From Geomonas propionica (GTDB taxonomy: Bacteria; Desulfobacterota; Desulfuromonadia; Geobacterales; Geobacteraceae): a stretch of 64,000 nt of DNA. The position numbers were made by a program, and so were the translations under genes. The first letter of the stretch is position 1. The number at the start of each line of letters is the position of its first letter. The stretch spans positions 62,001-126,000 of the forward strand of contig NZ_JAEMHK010000009.1 in NCBI RefSeq assembly GCF_016458235.1, in the 5' to 3' direction. The notes below the pieces were generated by a model. That model was not told the origin of the DNA. It made no database searches and saw only the letters and a list, made by a program, of their open reading frames with translations. This document shows, one piece after another, positions 50,204-59,201 of the stretch.

Positions 50204-53200
50204 CTAGCGCCGCGGGACGACGTAGGAGATGAACGTCTGGTCCTCGAGCGTCTGGGCCACGGTGTCGTTCAGCAGTCCGTCGTCCAGGTAGTCAATGGTG
50301 TCGTAGAGGAGTCGCTTGGTATAGACCCCGTTGTGAACCCAGCCACTCCCCGAGTCGAGCAGCCTCAGGTTGAACGCCGCCCCCATCAGGTGGGCGCCCC
50401 GGAAGGTGGCGGATTTGTTCCAGTTGGTCACGCGCGTGGCGGGTGACTGCTCGGCGACTGCACCGGTGTTGAAGAAGTAGGGGGACTGTCCCCGGTTGTA
50501 GTGGATCCCCTGGGCGGTGAGTTGCGCGGCGATGAAGGAGAGCGCTGCGTTGTATCCCTCCTTTTTTGTCTGCAGATCGGACGGGGTGATGGTCACTGCG
50601 TTTACGCCGTGGCAGTTGGTGCAGGCCTTGCTCCTGATCGCCCCGATGACACCGTTTGTCGCGGTTGATAAGGCGGTGAAGGCGTGTTTGGCGGCAGGAG
50701 CGCTCATGTGGCACCCGACGCAGGGGCCTTTGCCGGCGCTGGTGCTGACGTTGGTGTGGGCGGTGGTCAAGGCCGCTCCGATGTACTCGTAGCCGGGCCG
50801 CAGGTTGTCGGGGTAGATCATGTTGGCGGCGACGCCGCCATGGGGATCGATGAAGTCGACGTTCCCCCAGAAATCGTCGACCAGTCCGTTGGCCGGGTTG
50901 TTCTTCCCGAGGCGGCAGACGATGGAGGGGACCGGGGAGCAGCTGACGGTCCCGGTCTCGGTGTTGGTGATCGTCTGCTTGATCACGTCGCCGGCCAGCC
51001 TGCCGGCGTGGCAGGTGATGCAGATGTTGGAGTCTCCCAGGTCGTAGGCGTTGCCGTCCAAGAAGAGCTTGGAGCGTAGGATCTTTCCCGTGGCTGCGGA
51101 GGAGTAGTTATACCAGGACCTGACGTCCCGCGTGCCGGTCAGCTCGTCGACGATCCCGACGCTCACTCTGCCATAGGTGCTGTTGAACGGGGTGGGAGCG
51201 TGGCAGGCAGGACAGCCGATCATTTCGCGGGTGCGGTCACCGCCGGGTGCGTCGCCGGGGATGCCGAAGGGGGAAATGTCGGTGAAGGCGGAGCCGACGT
51301 AGTTGCGGTAGCCGGTCGCGGTGTGGCAGCGGACGCAATCCTGCTGCACGGTGGTCGCGGGCGAGGCACCGGCCGTTCCCATGGTCTTGAAGTCGAAGCT
51401 GGTGAGTGCGGCGGCGCGGTAGTTCCCCTTGGCGCTCTTCTCCCAGTCGCGGTGCTCGCCAAGCACCTGGAAGGAGGTGCCCCCCTGGCCGTTGTCCTGG
51501 TGGTGGCAGTTCAGACACTGCACGTTGGGGGTCACATATTGCGCCGTGGTGAAGCTGGCCAGGTGCGGCGCCGGAAGTACGGCCTTCAAACGGTGCCCGT
51601 TATGGCAGTTGGTGCAGATCCCTTCGCTGGGCCAGGAATGCAGCGGGTGACAGTTGAGGCACTTCGCGTTGATGTCGGCGGTGGCCTTCAACATCGGCTG
51701 ACCGTTGGGATGGACGCTGGTGGCGGAGGGCGCATGACAGGAGACGCAGGCGGCGCCCCCAGCGCTCAGCGCGTGCTTGCTCGCCCCGTAGTCGGCGAAT
51801 ATGCTCCCCCCCGTCAACGGGTCGGTGGCGCCCCGGTGGCAGACCTGGCAGGCGGAGGCGCCGCTTCCGGCGGAAGTGAGGAAGGCGGCGGCGCTTTCCC
51901 GGTCGGAGCTCGAGCTGAGCAGGGTGTCGATGGTCGAGCTCAAGTCGCGGCCGCGGTCGACGCTGCCGAAGCTCAAGAAGTCGATGGAGTCCCGCACCAG
52001 GCGCTTCACATAAGCGGGATTGTGGGCGAAGGCGCCGGGGTCGTGCACCAAAAGGTTGTAGTTGAAGGCGGCGCCGAGGTTGCCCGGCCCGTCACCGTGT
52101 CCGCCCCAGTTGGTGGTGCTGAAGTACGGGTACTGCGGTTTGCCGGCGGCATCGCTAAGGGGGGTGAACCCCTTGCCGGCCAGGGCCGCGGCCAGCGCCT
52201 TCAGCCCCGAGGCGAACTCGGCACTTCTCTGGGCCAGGAACCCGGCGCTCACTATCCCGCCGTCGATGTGGCAGCCGTTGCAGAGCGTGAAGTTGCCGGC
52301 GGCGGCGGACAGGGTGTGCGAACTCCCGGGGAGGTGGCAGGCGACGCAGGGGCCGGCGCCCGTCGCGCCCACGGCGATGTGGTTGACCCCGGCGTTATCG
52401 TAGGAGACGCCCGGGTAGTGGTAGCCGGTGGCGCCGTAGAGTTGGCCCCCGGCGGAGAGGTAGTGCGCGTCGACGAAGCGCAGGTTGCGCCAGAAGGAAC
52501 TGGAGTAGCTCTTTTGCGCCGTCGCCTGGGAGAGCGCCTGCACCGTGGTGCCCGATTGGCGGCCGACATGGCACCCCAAGCAGATGTTGGACCTGCCCGC
52601 ATCCGGGTAGGATGTCGTGACCCCGAGCCTTCCCGTCGCTGCGGACGAGTAGTTGTAGTAGCCGGTGCGGGGGGAGAGTGCCCGGGGCGCGGCGAAGTCG
52701 CCGCTTTGGTGACAGGCGTTGCAGGTCAGTGGCTCGCTGTAGCGTTCGGCGCTGGCCGAAACCGGGGCGACGCTGGTGTAGAAGGCGAACTGGAGGTAGC
52801 CGGAGGCGCTGTGGCAGCGTTGGCAGTCGGTCACCACACTGATGCTCTTCGTGGCGGTAGCGCCCGCGGTGCCAGCGCTCTTCCAGTTGAAAGAAGGAGA
52901 GTTCTTCCAGGCGGCGGCACTGCCGTCGCCGTGGCCCGAGGCCGCCCATTCGCTGCGGTACGGGAGCAGGGCCTGATCGGCACTCCCTTTGGGAGTTCCA
53001 TCCTGATGGCAGTCGGCGCAACCGGTGGCCGGGGTCACATAGGCCGCGGCATAGGCGGGGTTGGTGTAGGAGGTGTAGCCGTTGAAGTGTGCCGCGGTCA
53101 CGCGGGCATCCGGAGCCGGGTCGTGCCCCGCGGGGTTGTGGCAGACCAGGCAGTTGCTGGAGGCGAGGCTGGCCTTGACCTGGTAGTGGGTGGAGTTGGG

Positions 53201-54415
53201 AGCACCATGGCAGGAGAAACAGGCGTTCAACGCGACGGAGAAGGTGGTAGCGGGGTTGTGGGATTTGTAGCTGCCGTGGCACCCCGAGCAGGCCATGCCG
53301 ACGGTACGGTGGGTGGTGCCGGGTTGGTGGCAGCTTCCGTTCAGGCAGAAGCTGCCGGCGCCGGAACTGTAGGCGAAGGTGTTCTGGTCCACGCTGTAGG
53401 AGTTTATCGGCGTCGGCATCGCTGCCGTGGTGTGGCAGGTGATGCAGGAGACTCCAGCGACTTTATGGCTCGACGAGGACCAGCCAGGGAAGACATAGGG
53501 AGCCGGGAGGACCCCGGTGGCAGCGTGGCATCCCATGCAGCCTTGCCGCATGTGGTCAATGATTGAAGCCACCACGTCCACCTGCGTCGTGGCCGAGGCG
53601 ACAGTGACGCCGGTTACAGTCTGGGTGAGCCTGAATTGATAGGTGCCTGCGCTCGTCGGGATGAAGCTCGGAGTGAGCGTGCCTCCGTCGTTCAGATACA
53701 CTGCGGGGCCGGAGAGCTGGCTCCAGGAGGGAGCACCGCTCCCCTCCATACTCCCGGAAAGCAGGACCGTGCCATTGACCTGCGCCAGTTGGTCAACGCC
53801 GGCGTTGACGCTGTAGGAGACATATCGCGCAGACACACTCCGGGGGGAGGTAATCGAATTTACCGTTATCCTGACCTGCCCGTAGTAGGGATATGTGATG
53901 GCGCCCCCGTAGAGGTCGGTGACGCTGCCGCCGCTCACCGAGGCGAGGTAGCAACCGGTGGAACTGGGGACGCCGGTGAATGTTGCGCTCCCCCCGTAGG
54001 TCACTTTGGCGCTGGCGGGAGTGATGCTCCCGGGGCCCGAGACGGAGGCGGTTACGATGAACTGTTGCGCGGAGAATCCCGCCACGAGTGACTGGGTGGC
54101 TCCGCCGCTTTTTTGGAAACTGGTGCGGTAGTGTGAGGTGTAGTTCCCGATGGGGATAGCAATCCCGTTCCTGGTGAGGGAAGATATCCTGTACCCGGTC
54201 TTGGCGGCAACGGTCACCGGAACAGGGGCGGATGTGGTGAAGTTGCTGTAGATGACGCTCCCGGCGTTGGTCTGTGGGGCTCTGTCTCGCACCTGGAGCG
54301 TTCCCCCCGTGTTGGACAGTTTGGTTTGCAACTGCCAAGCTGTGGCACTCCAGCACAAGACCGCGATGGAGCCAGACAAAAAAGCACATAGGCACAGCAG
54401 CGACTTCTTGACCAT
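50204..54415 (-). CDS. 22-haem c-type cytochrome (large exported multihaem cytochrome)
   Basis: The protein has 1403 residues with a signal peptide (MVKKSLLCLCAFLSGSIAVL). The first ~290 mature residues lack haem sites and look like Ig/PKD-type beta domains (GYRISSLTRNGIAIPIGN, then VNAGVDQLAQVNGTVLLSG). I count 21 CxxCH motifs and one CLNGSCH (a CX4CH site), spread from CMGCH to CTNCH. Two long modules in the second half repeat each other. Each runs from an F-[NK]-[WF]-K-[ST]-[AM]-G-T-A-G-A segment through C-x-R-C-H, C-[NP]-A-C-H, SNIC and GPCV sites to a YxKRLxxDxIDxL ending. The cytochrome fragment at the left edge has the same module. It is probably an outer-surface or periplasmic electron conduit for extracellular electron transfer. 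GGGAGGG precedes the ATG. Confidence 0.93.
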   Translation of the reverse strand: MVKKSLLCLCAFLSGSIAVLCWSATAWQLQTKLSNTGGTLQVRDRAPQTNAGSVIYSNFTTSAPVPVTVAAKTGYRISSLTRNGIAIPIGNYTSHYRTSFQKSGGATQSLVAGFSAQQFIVTASVSGPGSITPASAKVTYGGSATFTGVPSSTGCYLASVSGGSVTDLYGGAITYPYYGQVRITVNSITSPRSVSARYVSYSVNAGVDQLAQVNGTVLLSGSMEGSGAPSWSQLSGPAVYLNDGGTLTPSFIPTSAGTYQFRLTQTVTGVTVASATTQVDVVASIIDHMRQGCMGCHAATGVLPAPYVFPGWSSSSHKVAGVSCITCHTTAAMPTPINSYSVDQNTFAYSSGAGSFCLNGSCHQPGTTHRTVGMACSGCHGSYKSHNPATTFSVALNACFSCHGAPNSTHYQVKASLASSNCLVCHNPAGHDPAPDARVTAAHFNGYTSYTNPAYAAAYVTPATGCADCHQDGTPKGSADQALLPYRSEWAASGHGDGSAAAWKNSPSFNWKSAGTAGATATKSISVVTDCQRCHSASGYLQFAFYTSVAPVSASAERYSEPLTCNACHQSGDFAAPRALSPRTGYYNYSSAATGRLGVTTSYPDAGRSNICLGCHVGRQSGTTVQALSQATAQKSYSSSFWRNLRFVDAHYLSAGGQLYGATGYHYPGVSYDNAGVNHIAVGATGAGPCVACHLPGSSHTLSAAAGNFTLCNGCHIDGGIVSAGFLAQRSAEFASGLKALAAALAGKGFTPLSDAAGKPQYPYFSTTNWGGHGDGPGNLGAAFNYNLLVHDPGAFAHNPAYVKRLVRDSIDFLSFGSVDRGRDLSSTIDTLLSSSSDRESAAAFLTSAGSGASACQVCHRGATDPLTGGSIFADYGASKHALSAGGAACVSCHAPSATSVHPNGQPMLKATADINAKCLNCHPLHSWPSEGICTNCHNGHRLKAVLPAPHLASFTTAQYVTPNVQCLNCHHQDNGQGGTSFQVLGEHRDWEKSAKGNYRAAALTSFDFKTMGTAGASPATTVQQDCVRCHTATGYRNYVGSAFTDISPFGIPGDAPGGDRTREMIGCPACHAPTPFNSTYGRVSVGIVDELTGTRDVRSWYNYSSAATGKILRSKLFLDGNAYDLGDSNICITCHAGRLAGDVIKQTITNTETGTVSCSPVPSIVCRLGKNNPANGLVDDFWGNVDFIDPHGGVAANMIYPDNLRPGYEYIGAALTTAHTNVSTSAGKGPCVGCHMSAPAAKHAFTALSTATNGVIGAIRSKACTNCHGVNAVTITPSDLQTKKEGYNAALSFIAAQLTAQGIHYNRGQSPYFFNTGAVAEQSPATRVTNWNKSATFRGAHLMGAAFNLRLLDSGSGWVHNGVYTKRLLYDTIDYLDDGLLNDTVAQTLEDQTFISYVVPRR

Positions 54416-54664
54416 ACCGAACCCTCCCTTTCCGTGAGTGTCCGTAACACCTCCTGATTGAAATACAATGCATTCTCACGGGTTAAAAATAGAAGGGGGG
54501 AATACGTTGTCAAGACGGTCAAGTTGGAAGAAACATTATATTTATCACATGGATACGGTGGTGCGACGGTGATTTCGCGGGAGGAACCGAGGGGCGTTCT
54601 TGAGAGGGGTGGCGCCACGTGCTGCTGCCGGGGGCGCGGCAAGAGGGGGCTCGAAAATGAAATA

Positions 54665-54689
54665 GGGGCGGAGAGATAATCTCCGCCCC
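54665..54689 (-). terminator. Terminator-like hairpin of the three-repeat lipoprotein gene
   Basis: GGGGCGGAGA and TCTCCGCCCC form a 10 bp perfect stem with a GATAA loop. On the minus strand it follows the lipoprotein gene and is followed by TATTTCATTTT. The rest of 54416-54716 is the cytochrome leader; no gene is seen. Confidence 0.7.
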
Positions 54690-54716
54690 GGTAGGGTCCA
54701 ACTATGGGGAAAACAG

Positions 54717-55787
54717 TTATTTCGCGGTGGGGCCGTTGGAGAAAATGATTTTGTCGAAGGTGCGATTGAGGGCCTTGCTGGAGAAGTTCGTCATCACGTT
54801 GCCGGAGGCAAGAGACACCTCTTCGCCGACCTTAACCTCCATGGGAGGAACGGCAACCCAGGTCTTGGCGCCATCTTTCTCAACGCAGATGTACGTGTAG
54901 CCACCGGCGTTGGCGGTCTCGGTTACTTTGCCGGTAATGGGGGCAGCGGCAGCGGCCATCGCTTTTTCCATGGCTTTGTCCATGTCTGCGGGATCGATCT
55001 TCGGATGACCGGCGAACAATGACGCGTCGCCATCGGCCGGAGCCGTCGCGGCGGGCGCTGTCGCGGCGGGCGCTGTCGCGGCGGGCGTCGGAGCTTTCGG
55101 GTTCTTTTTGGTTATCTCCACTCCGTCGGCGAAGTAGATGGATTTGAAGGTACGGTTGAGGGTCTGGCTGCTGAACTCCCCCATCGCCGTTCCCGGGGCA
55201 AGCTGCACTTCGTCGCCTACGGTGGCGGCGGTTTTCGGCACCGCTGCCCACGCAGCTTTGCCTTCTTTCTCGATATGCAGGTATGTGTAGTTGCTGGCGG
55301 CAATAGCTTCGATTACCGTGCCGGCCATGATGACTTCTGCAACCTCGGTCGGGCCGCCCTGGGCGGTTGCCGCCCCAGTTGCTCCCGCTGCTCCCGCACC
55401 GGTCGCTGCCGCATCGGCTGCTCCCGCTGCCGAACCCTTCGGTGCGGGGGGGAGGCCGCCGGAGAAGACGATGTTTTCAAAGGTGCGGCCAAGGGACTTG
55501 CTGGTGAAGCTTGGCAGCGTGGCGCCGGGGAGCAGTTGCAGTTCCTGTCCCACGACCACCTTCATTACAGGTGCGGCTACCCACGTGCTCTCGCCGTCCT
55601 TCAGGAGGTTGACGTAGGTGTACCCGCCCGAGTCGAAGGCTTCCGTCACCTTTCCGGTGAGGAGGTTGGACCGATGGGTCGGGGTGGGGGCAGGCTTGGC
55701 CGTCATGCCGGGAAGAAGGGAGCAACCCGCGCAGGCAGCCAGTATGGTCAATGCCGTTGCGGTGGTCAGCGTCTTCATGATGTTCAT
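54717..55787 (-). CDS. Lipoprotein with three NrfJ-like repeat domains
   Basis: The 356-residue protein has a signal ending ILAAC (lipobox). Three ~75-residue domains follow, separated by Ala/Pro/Gly-rich linkers. Each holds G-[KT]-V-[TI]-E ... [GN]-Y-T-Y ... [TA]-W-[VA]-A-[AV]-P ... V-G-[QDE]-E ... S-[KQ]-[STA]-L-[GN]-R-T-F ... I-x-F. The third (TGKVTETANAGGYTYICVEK, then NRTFDKIIFSNG) is the closest to the two domains of the lipoprotein at 1249-1947. Both genes lie next to large cytochromes, so a role in electron-transfer machinery or haem-protein maturation is possible but unproven. AGGAG is ideally placed before the ATG. Confidence 0.85.
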   Translation of the reverse strand: MNIMKTLTTATALTILAACAGCSLLPGMTAKPAPTPTHRSNLLTGKVTEAFDSGGYTYVNLLKDGESTWVAAPVMKVVVGQELQLLPGATLPSFTSKSLGRTFENIVFSGGLPPAPKGSAAGAADAAATGAGAAGATGAATAQGGPTEVAEVIMAGTVIEAIAASNYTYLHIEKEGKAAWAAVPKTAATVGDEVQLAPGTAMGEFSSQTLNRTFKSIYFADGVEITKKNPKAPTPAATAPAATAPAATAPADGDASLFAGHPKIDPADMDKAMEKAMAAAAAPITGKVTETANAGGYTYICVEKDGAKTWVAVPPMEVKVGEEVSLASGNVMTNFSSKALNRTFDKIIFSNGPTAK

Positions 55788-55856
55788 TTAAAACTCCTCG
55801 TGAAAGTGATCCGGAACCCTTCCGGAGCTTGACGCGCCTGCGGTCACAGGTGCAAA

Positions 55857-57350
55857 TTACTGCGTTATCACCAAGGTCAGCGTCACCACCGCGCGGCGGT
55901 TTTTCTGCCTGCCCGCGTTGGTATTGTTGGTCGCTCTCGGCTTACTGAAGCCGTACCCCTTGATGCTCACCTTGGAGGGATCGACGCCATGCTTCAGCAG
56001 CTCGTTTTTGACGTTCTGCGCCCGCTGTTGCGACAGGGCGATGTTGGACCGGCTGTCGCCTACGTTGTCCGTGTGCCCTTCGATAAGCACGGTGGACTCC
56101 GTATTCTCCTTCATCAACGCCGCGAATGCCGCCAACTGCGCCTGGTAGATGGGGCGGATCGCCGGACTGCTGAACAGGAACTCGATGGTCAGGGTTCGGA
56201 TCGAGCGTTGCGGCTTGCGTACGGTTTCCTGCTGTACCGGTGCCGGCTGGGGCACAACCGGAGCAGGTGCCGGGGCAGGTGCCGGGGCAGGTGCCGGGGC
56301 AGGTGCCGGGGCAGGTGCCGGGGCAGGTGCCGGAGCAGGTGCCGGGGCAGGTGCCGGAGCAGGTGCCGGAGCAGGTGCCGGAGCAGGTGCCGGAGCAGGT
56401 GCCGGAGCAGGTGCCGGAGCGGGTGCCGGAGCGGGTGCCGGAGCGGGTGCCGGGGCAGGTGCCGGAGCAGCCTTGAGTCCCTGCTTGAGCGTGGACTGAT
56501 ACGCCTTGGCCGGGATCTTGGGCTGGGCCTGGGGGGCAGCACCGGCGGGGAATTGCGGCGGCATGGTGTTGAGACCCAGGGCGGCTGCGCCTGTTGCTCC
56601 GAGGAGCTCAAGGATGTCGGGCGGCGGTGCCGCCACCGGGGGGGCTTCCGGGGCCGCAGGGGTTACCGGTATTTCTTCTTGAGGGATAACCGGTATCGCG
56701 GCTTGCGGCTTGGGCGGCGGCGTGGGGGGCGCCTTTTTCTTGCGCTCCTTGCCGAAGTAGTAGGTCAGGCCGGTGGTCAGCTCGAAGTCGTTGCTGGTGT
56801 TGACGTTGCTATACACCATGAGCTGGCGCAGGTCCGCGCGGATCGCCAGGTAATCGTCGAAGTAGTACTTGATCCCGGCGCCGAAGTTGAGAAAGGGGCT
56901 GTTGTCCCGGGTCCCATCGCGGTCGATGGAGATCCCGCCGGCGCCCAACGCCAGAAACGGTACCCACTTGCTCCTCGGATTGAAGGAGTAGATGGCGTCG
57001 GCACGGAACAGGTACGCGCTTGCCTTTTTGTCCTGGTTCTTGACGGTGGTGCTTAGGTAGTTAAAGGTGGTCTCAACCCCGATGCTGTCCATGAGCCCTT
57101 TGCCGACATGGTCGTAGCTTAGTCTCAAGCCATAGGTAGGGGCGGGATCCAGCGATTGGCTGGAGGAAAAGTAGTAGCCGCCGACGACGGGAGAGATCCC
57201 GAACGAATCTATAGGCTTCACTGTTTTGGGTATTGCCGTCACTGCGTGTCCAGGGGATGAAGCTAACAGGGACAGGCTGAGGACGGATATCAGGCGGCAA
57301 AAGAATCGGGGCAACTTCCCACTCCCATACAAGACGTGTGATTGTCGCAT
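55857..57350 (-). CDS. OmpA-family outer membrane protein with (Ala-Pro)n linker
   Basis: The 497-residue protein has an N-terminal signal, a beta-barrel (about 45-200: YGLRLSYDHVGKG, LRADAIYSF-like strands, TTGLTYYFGKERKKK) and a Pro-rich spacer. A ~70-residue run of alternating Ala-Pro and a C-terminal OmpA peptidoglycan-binding domain follow (VLIEGHTDNVGDSRSNIALS, QRAQNVKNELLKHGVD, GYGFSKPRATN). The barrel sits in the outer membrane and the OmpA domain holds the cell wall; the rigid Ala-Pro rod would bridge the periplasm. The ATG has no clear ribosome binding site. A TTG at 57314, behind GGGAG and directly before the signal peptide (PRFFCRLISVLSLSLL), is a good alternative start. Confidence 0.88.
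   Translation of the reverse strand: MRQSHVLYGSGKLPRFFCRLISVLSLSLLASSPGHAVTAIPKTVKPIDSFGISPVVGGYYFSSSQSLDPAPTYGLRLSYDHVGKGLMDSIGVETTFNYLSTTVKNQDKKASAYLFRADAIYSFNPRSKWVPFLALGAGGISIDRDGTRDNSPFLNFGAGIKYYFDDYLAIRADLRQLMVYSNVNTSNDFELTTGLTYYFGKERKKKAPPTPPPKPQAAIPVIPQEEIPVTPAAPEAPPVAAPPPDILELLGATGAAALGLNTMPPQFPAGAAPQAQPKIPAKAYQSTLKQGLKAAPAPAPAPAPAPAPAPAPAPAPAPAPAPAPAPAPAPAPAPAPAPAPAPAPAPAPAPAPAPAPAPAPAPAPVVPQPAPVQQETVRKPQRSIRTLTIEFLFSSPAIRPIYQAQLAAFAALMKENTESTVLIEGHTDNVGDSRSNIALSQQRAQNVKNELLKHGVDPSKVSIKGYGFSKPRATNNTNAGRQKNRRAVVTLTLVITQ
56260..56470. repeat. 12 bp minisatellite encoding Ala-Pro-Ala-Pro
   Basis: About 17 copies of GGTGCCGG[G/A]GCA run head to tail inside the OmpA-family gene. The unit is four codons long, so gain or loss of copies keeps the frame and changes only the linker length. 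G/A/G variants at one position mark separate sub-blocks. Confidence 0.93.
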
Positions 57351-57718
57351 CTTATACTAAGTAAAAACTTACTTCAACCACTAATCCTGCCGTGGCAACA
57401 GCAATTCAAGCCGTTTACACCATTGTTTCTGCAACGTTGACTGCCTCCGCCCGTCCTTGTTGTGCTGTGACTTCTTCCTGTTCATTCCTTGACCTTCTCC
57501 TGAGCCCCCGCCGCAAGGGCATTTCCTGATCAATCCGAAAATAGCACCTGTTCAGATGTTCAACACTTGCACAGGAGGTTTTTGAAATGGAAGATCAACT
57601 TCTTTGAGGCTGGTCGGATTTAATCTATAAAAAACGATGCGTTATAAGTTTATTTGGCCCTCTTTTGTAAATGGTATCTCCCTTGTAACAGGTTAGGTAA
57701 CGAACCGGGAGGTGGGCC
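57351..57718. other. 368-base intergenic region between OmpA-family and three-haem cytochrome genes
   Basis: No gene is evident. A short frame, ATG plus five codons (MEDQLL, 57586-57606), follows a good CAGGAGGT and could be a leader peptide or chance. The bases just upstream of the cytochrome ATG contain its ribosome binding site GGGAGGT. No riboswitch core was recognised. Confidence 0.5.
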
Positions 57719-58393
57719 ATGAGAACCGAAAGAAACCAAAAAAGCGCGATGCAGAGGATGACCGGGTTGGTATGTGCGGCAGCGATGATCCTGGGCCTGG
57801 CCCAGGGTGCCGGTGCTTTCGGGACCATGGGGTCCAGCTCGACTGGTGAGACCTGCGCGTACACGCTGCAGTTGCAGAAATCGGTGCAGGCTCGCAGGGA
57901 TTACCTGGTCAAGATCGACGCGGTACGCGGTTCAACCTACACTGCCGGCGGCGCGGTAGACGAGATGTACGGCAACGTTGTACCCGCGGCCTACTCCGAT
58001 GATGAATCCACCGGCGGCCTCTCCGCCATCTTCAACAGGCTGAAGAAGGGCACGGCTGAACGGGTGGATACTGCTGATGCCCTGTCGGTCAGCTGCCTCA
58101 GTTGCCATGACGGCGTGAGCGCCTCCCAAATAAACGTGGATCTTAGAAACCGTCCCTTCGACAGGACTTCCAGGGTGACTTCCTTCAACAGCGACCACCC
58201 CATCGGGATGACCTACGACTCGTACGTCGCCGCCGGCCGCGGCTACAAGGCGATCGGCGCCAACACCAAGATGATCTTCGCAAACGGCAAGGTCGGCTGC
58301 CTTACCTGCCATGATCCTCTGAACACCGAAAAGGGGCACCTGGTGATGAGCGACTACGGCAGCGCGCTGTGCAAAACCTGCCACGACAAATAA
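57719..58393 (+). CDS. Secreted c-type cytochrome with three haem motifs
   Basis: The 224-residue protein has a signal peptide (MTGLVCAAAMILGLAQGAGAFG) and three CxxCH motifs: CLSCHDG about two thirds along, CLTCHDP, and CKTCHDK as the final residues. The first ~115 residues have no haem motif. The spacing C-L-T-C-H-D-P-L-N then C-K-T-C-H at the end resembles small doubled-CxxCH-type cytochromes. It probably carries electrons in the periplasm. GGGAGGTGGG lies ahead of the ATG and a terminator follows. Confidence 0.9.
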   Translation: MRTERNQKSAMQRMTGLVCAAAMILGLAQGAGAFGTMGSSSTGETCAYTLQLQKSVQARRDYLVKIDAVRGSTYTAGGAVDEMYGNVVPAAYSDDESTGGLSAIFNRLKKGTAERVDTADALSVSCLSCHDGVSASQINVDLRNRPFDRTSRVTSFNSDHPIGMTYDSYVAAGRGYKAIGANTKMIFANGKVGCLTCHDPLNTEKGHLVMSDYGSALCKTCHDK

Positions 58394-58419
58394 ACTTCAT
58401 GCTCAGCCGTAGCCATTCC

Positions 58420-58458
58420 AATCCCGAGCCGCCCCATCCGGTTCGGGGTTGTTTTTTT
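58420..58458 (+). terminator. Terminator of the three-haem cytochrome gene
   Basis: AATCCCGAGCC pairs with GGTTCGGGGTT (with two G-U pairs) and is followed by GTTTTTTT. The remainder of 58394-58633 holds nothing recognised. Confidence 0.85.
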
Positions 58459-58633
58459 ACGCCATGCAAGTTGGGTTGGGTCGTCGGCAGCCGTATGGTA
58501 GTGGTTGCGGGGGAGGCAAAGGGTATCGGTGGTCACGAACGATATCCGGCTTTTGGGGGAGGGTGGCGACGCGGGCAGTGGCTGCAGGCTCGGCGTCAAG
58601 GCAGCGGTCGCTGCATCTATGCTGCGGGGCGCT

Positions 58634-59026
58634 TCAGACGTACTTCTCTATCAGTTCCTCGATGATCTCGCCGATGGTGATCCTGCGGTAGGCGGAGGCG
58701 ATCTTCAGCTTTAGGTGTAAATCCTGCCTGATGTTGGCGGTGAGGCGTACGTCCCCTTCCGGCACCAGGCCAGAGACTGCCTTCACCGCCCCCTTCGGGA
58801 GGCGACCCCGCTTCTTGCTGCGCGCCGCGGGCGCTTCCATTTTCGGTGCCGGTGGCGCGGCGACCGCCTGCCGGGGCTGCTTGGGGCGGGGTGCCGGCTC
58901 CCGCTGGGGTGCAGGTGCAGGCGCTGCTGCAGGTGCTGTTGCAGGTGCAGGCGGCGCTTGCGGCACGGGGGATTCCACTATCCCCGCCAGTTCAAACAGC
59001 CCCATCTGGTTTTCCAAATCCGACAT
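58634..59026 (-). CDS. Ribbon-helix-helix-like protein with Pro/Ala-rich N-terminal half
   Basis: In this 130-residue protein the last ~45 residues (GDVRLTANIRQDLHLKLKIA, then TIGEIIEELIEKYV) fit a ribbon-helix-helix DNA-binding fold: one short beta strand and two helices. Residues about 20-75 are Pro/Ala/Gln-rich and probably disordered, followed by a basic patch (RSKKRGRLPKG). This layout is seen in partition-type and small regulator proteins. What it regulates is unknown; it stands alone between two unrelated genes. GGGGGTGAGG precedes the ATG. Confidence 0.78.
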   Translation of the reverse strand: MSDLENQMGLFELAGIVESPVPQAPPAPATAPAAAPAPAPQREPAPRPKQPRQAVAAPPAPKMEAPAARSKKRGRLPKGAVKAVSGLVPEGDVRLTANIRQDLHLKLKIASAYRRITIGEIIEELIEKYV

Positions 59027-59201
59027 GCCTCACCCCCACTCAAAAATGCCAGCGCACTATAGCAACGACGCCTCGAACGAGGCAACCCATTTTTGATAGA
59101 ACCGTTCTACGTTCTACGTTCGACCCACGTCTTCAACGTCGTGAACGTCTATGATCTGCTCTTTGCCGTTTGTCGGATCGGATTCAGGGGCGAGGTCGGG
59201 A

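Noticed and set aside
51200-53566. 788-codon plus-strand frame opposite the 22-haem cytochrome
   Set aside because: It is fully antisense to a gene with clear haem motifs. Long antisense frames are common at this GC content, and its Gly/Val/Arg-rich sequence has no family character.
56260-56470. Regular short repeats considered as a CRISPR array
   Set aside because: The 12-base units have no spacers and encode Ala-Pro in the frame of the OmpA-family gene.
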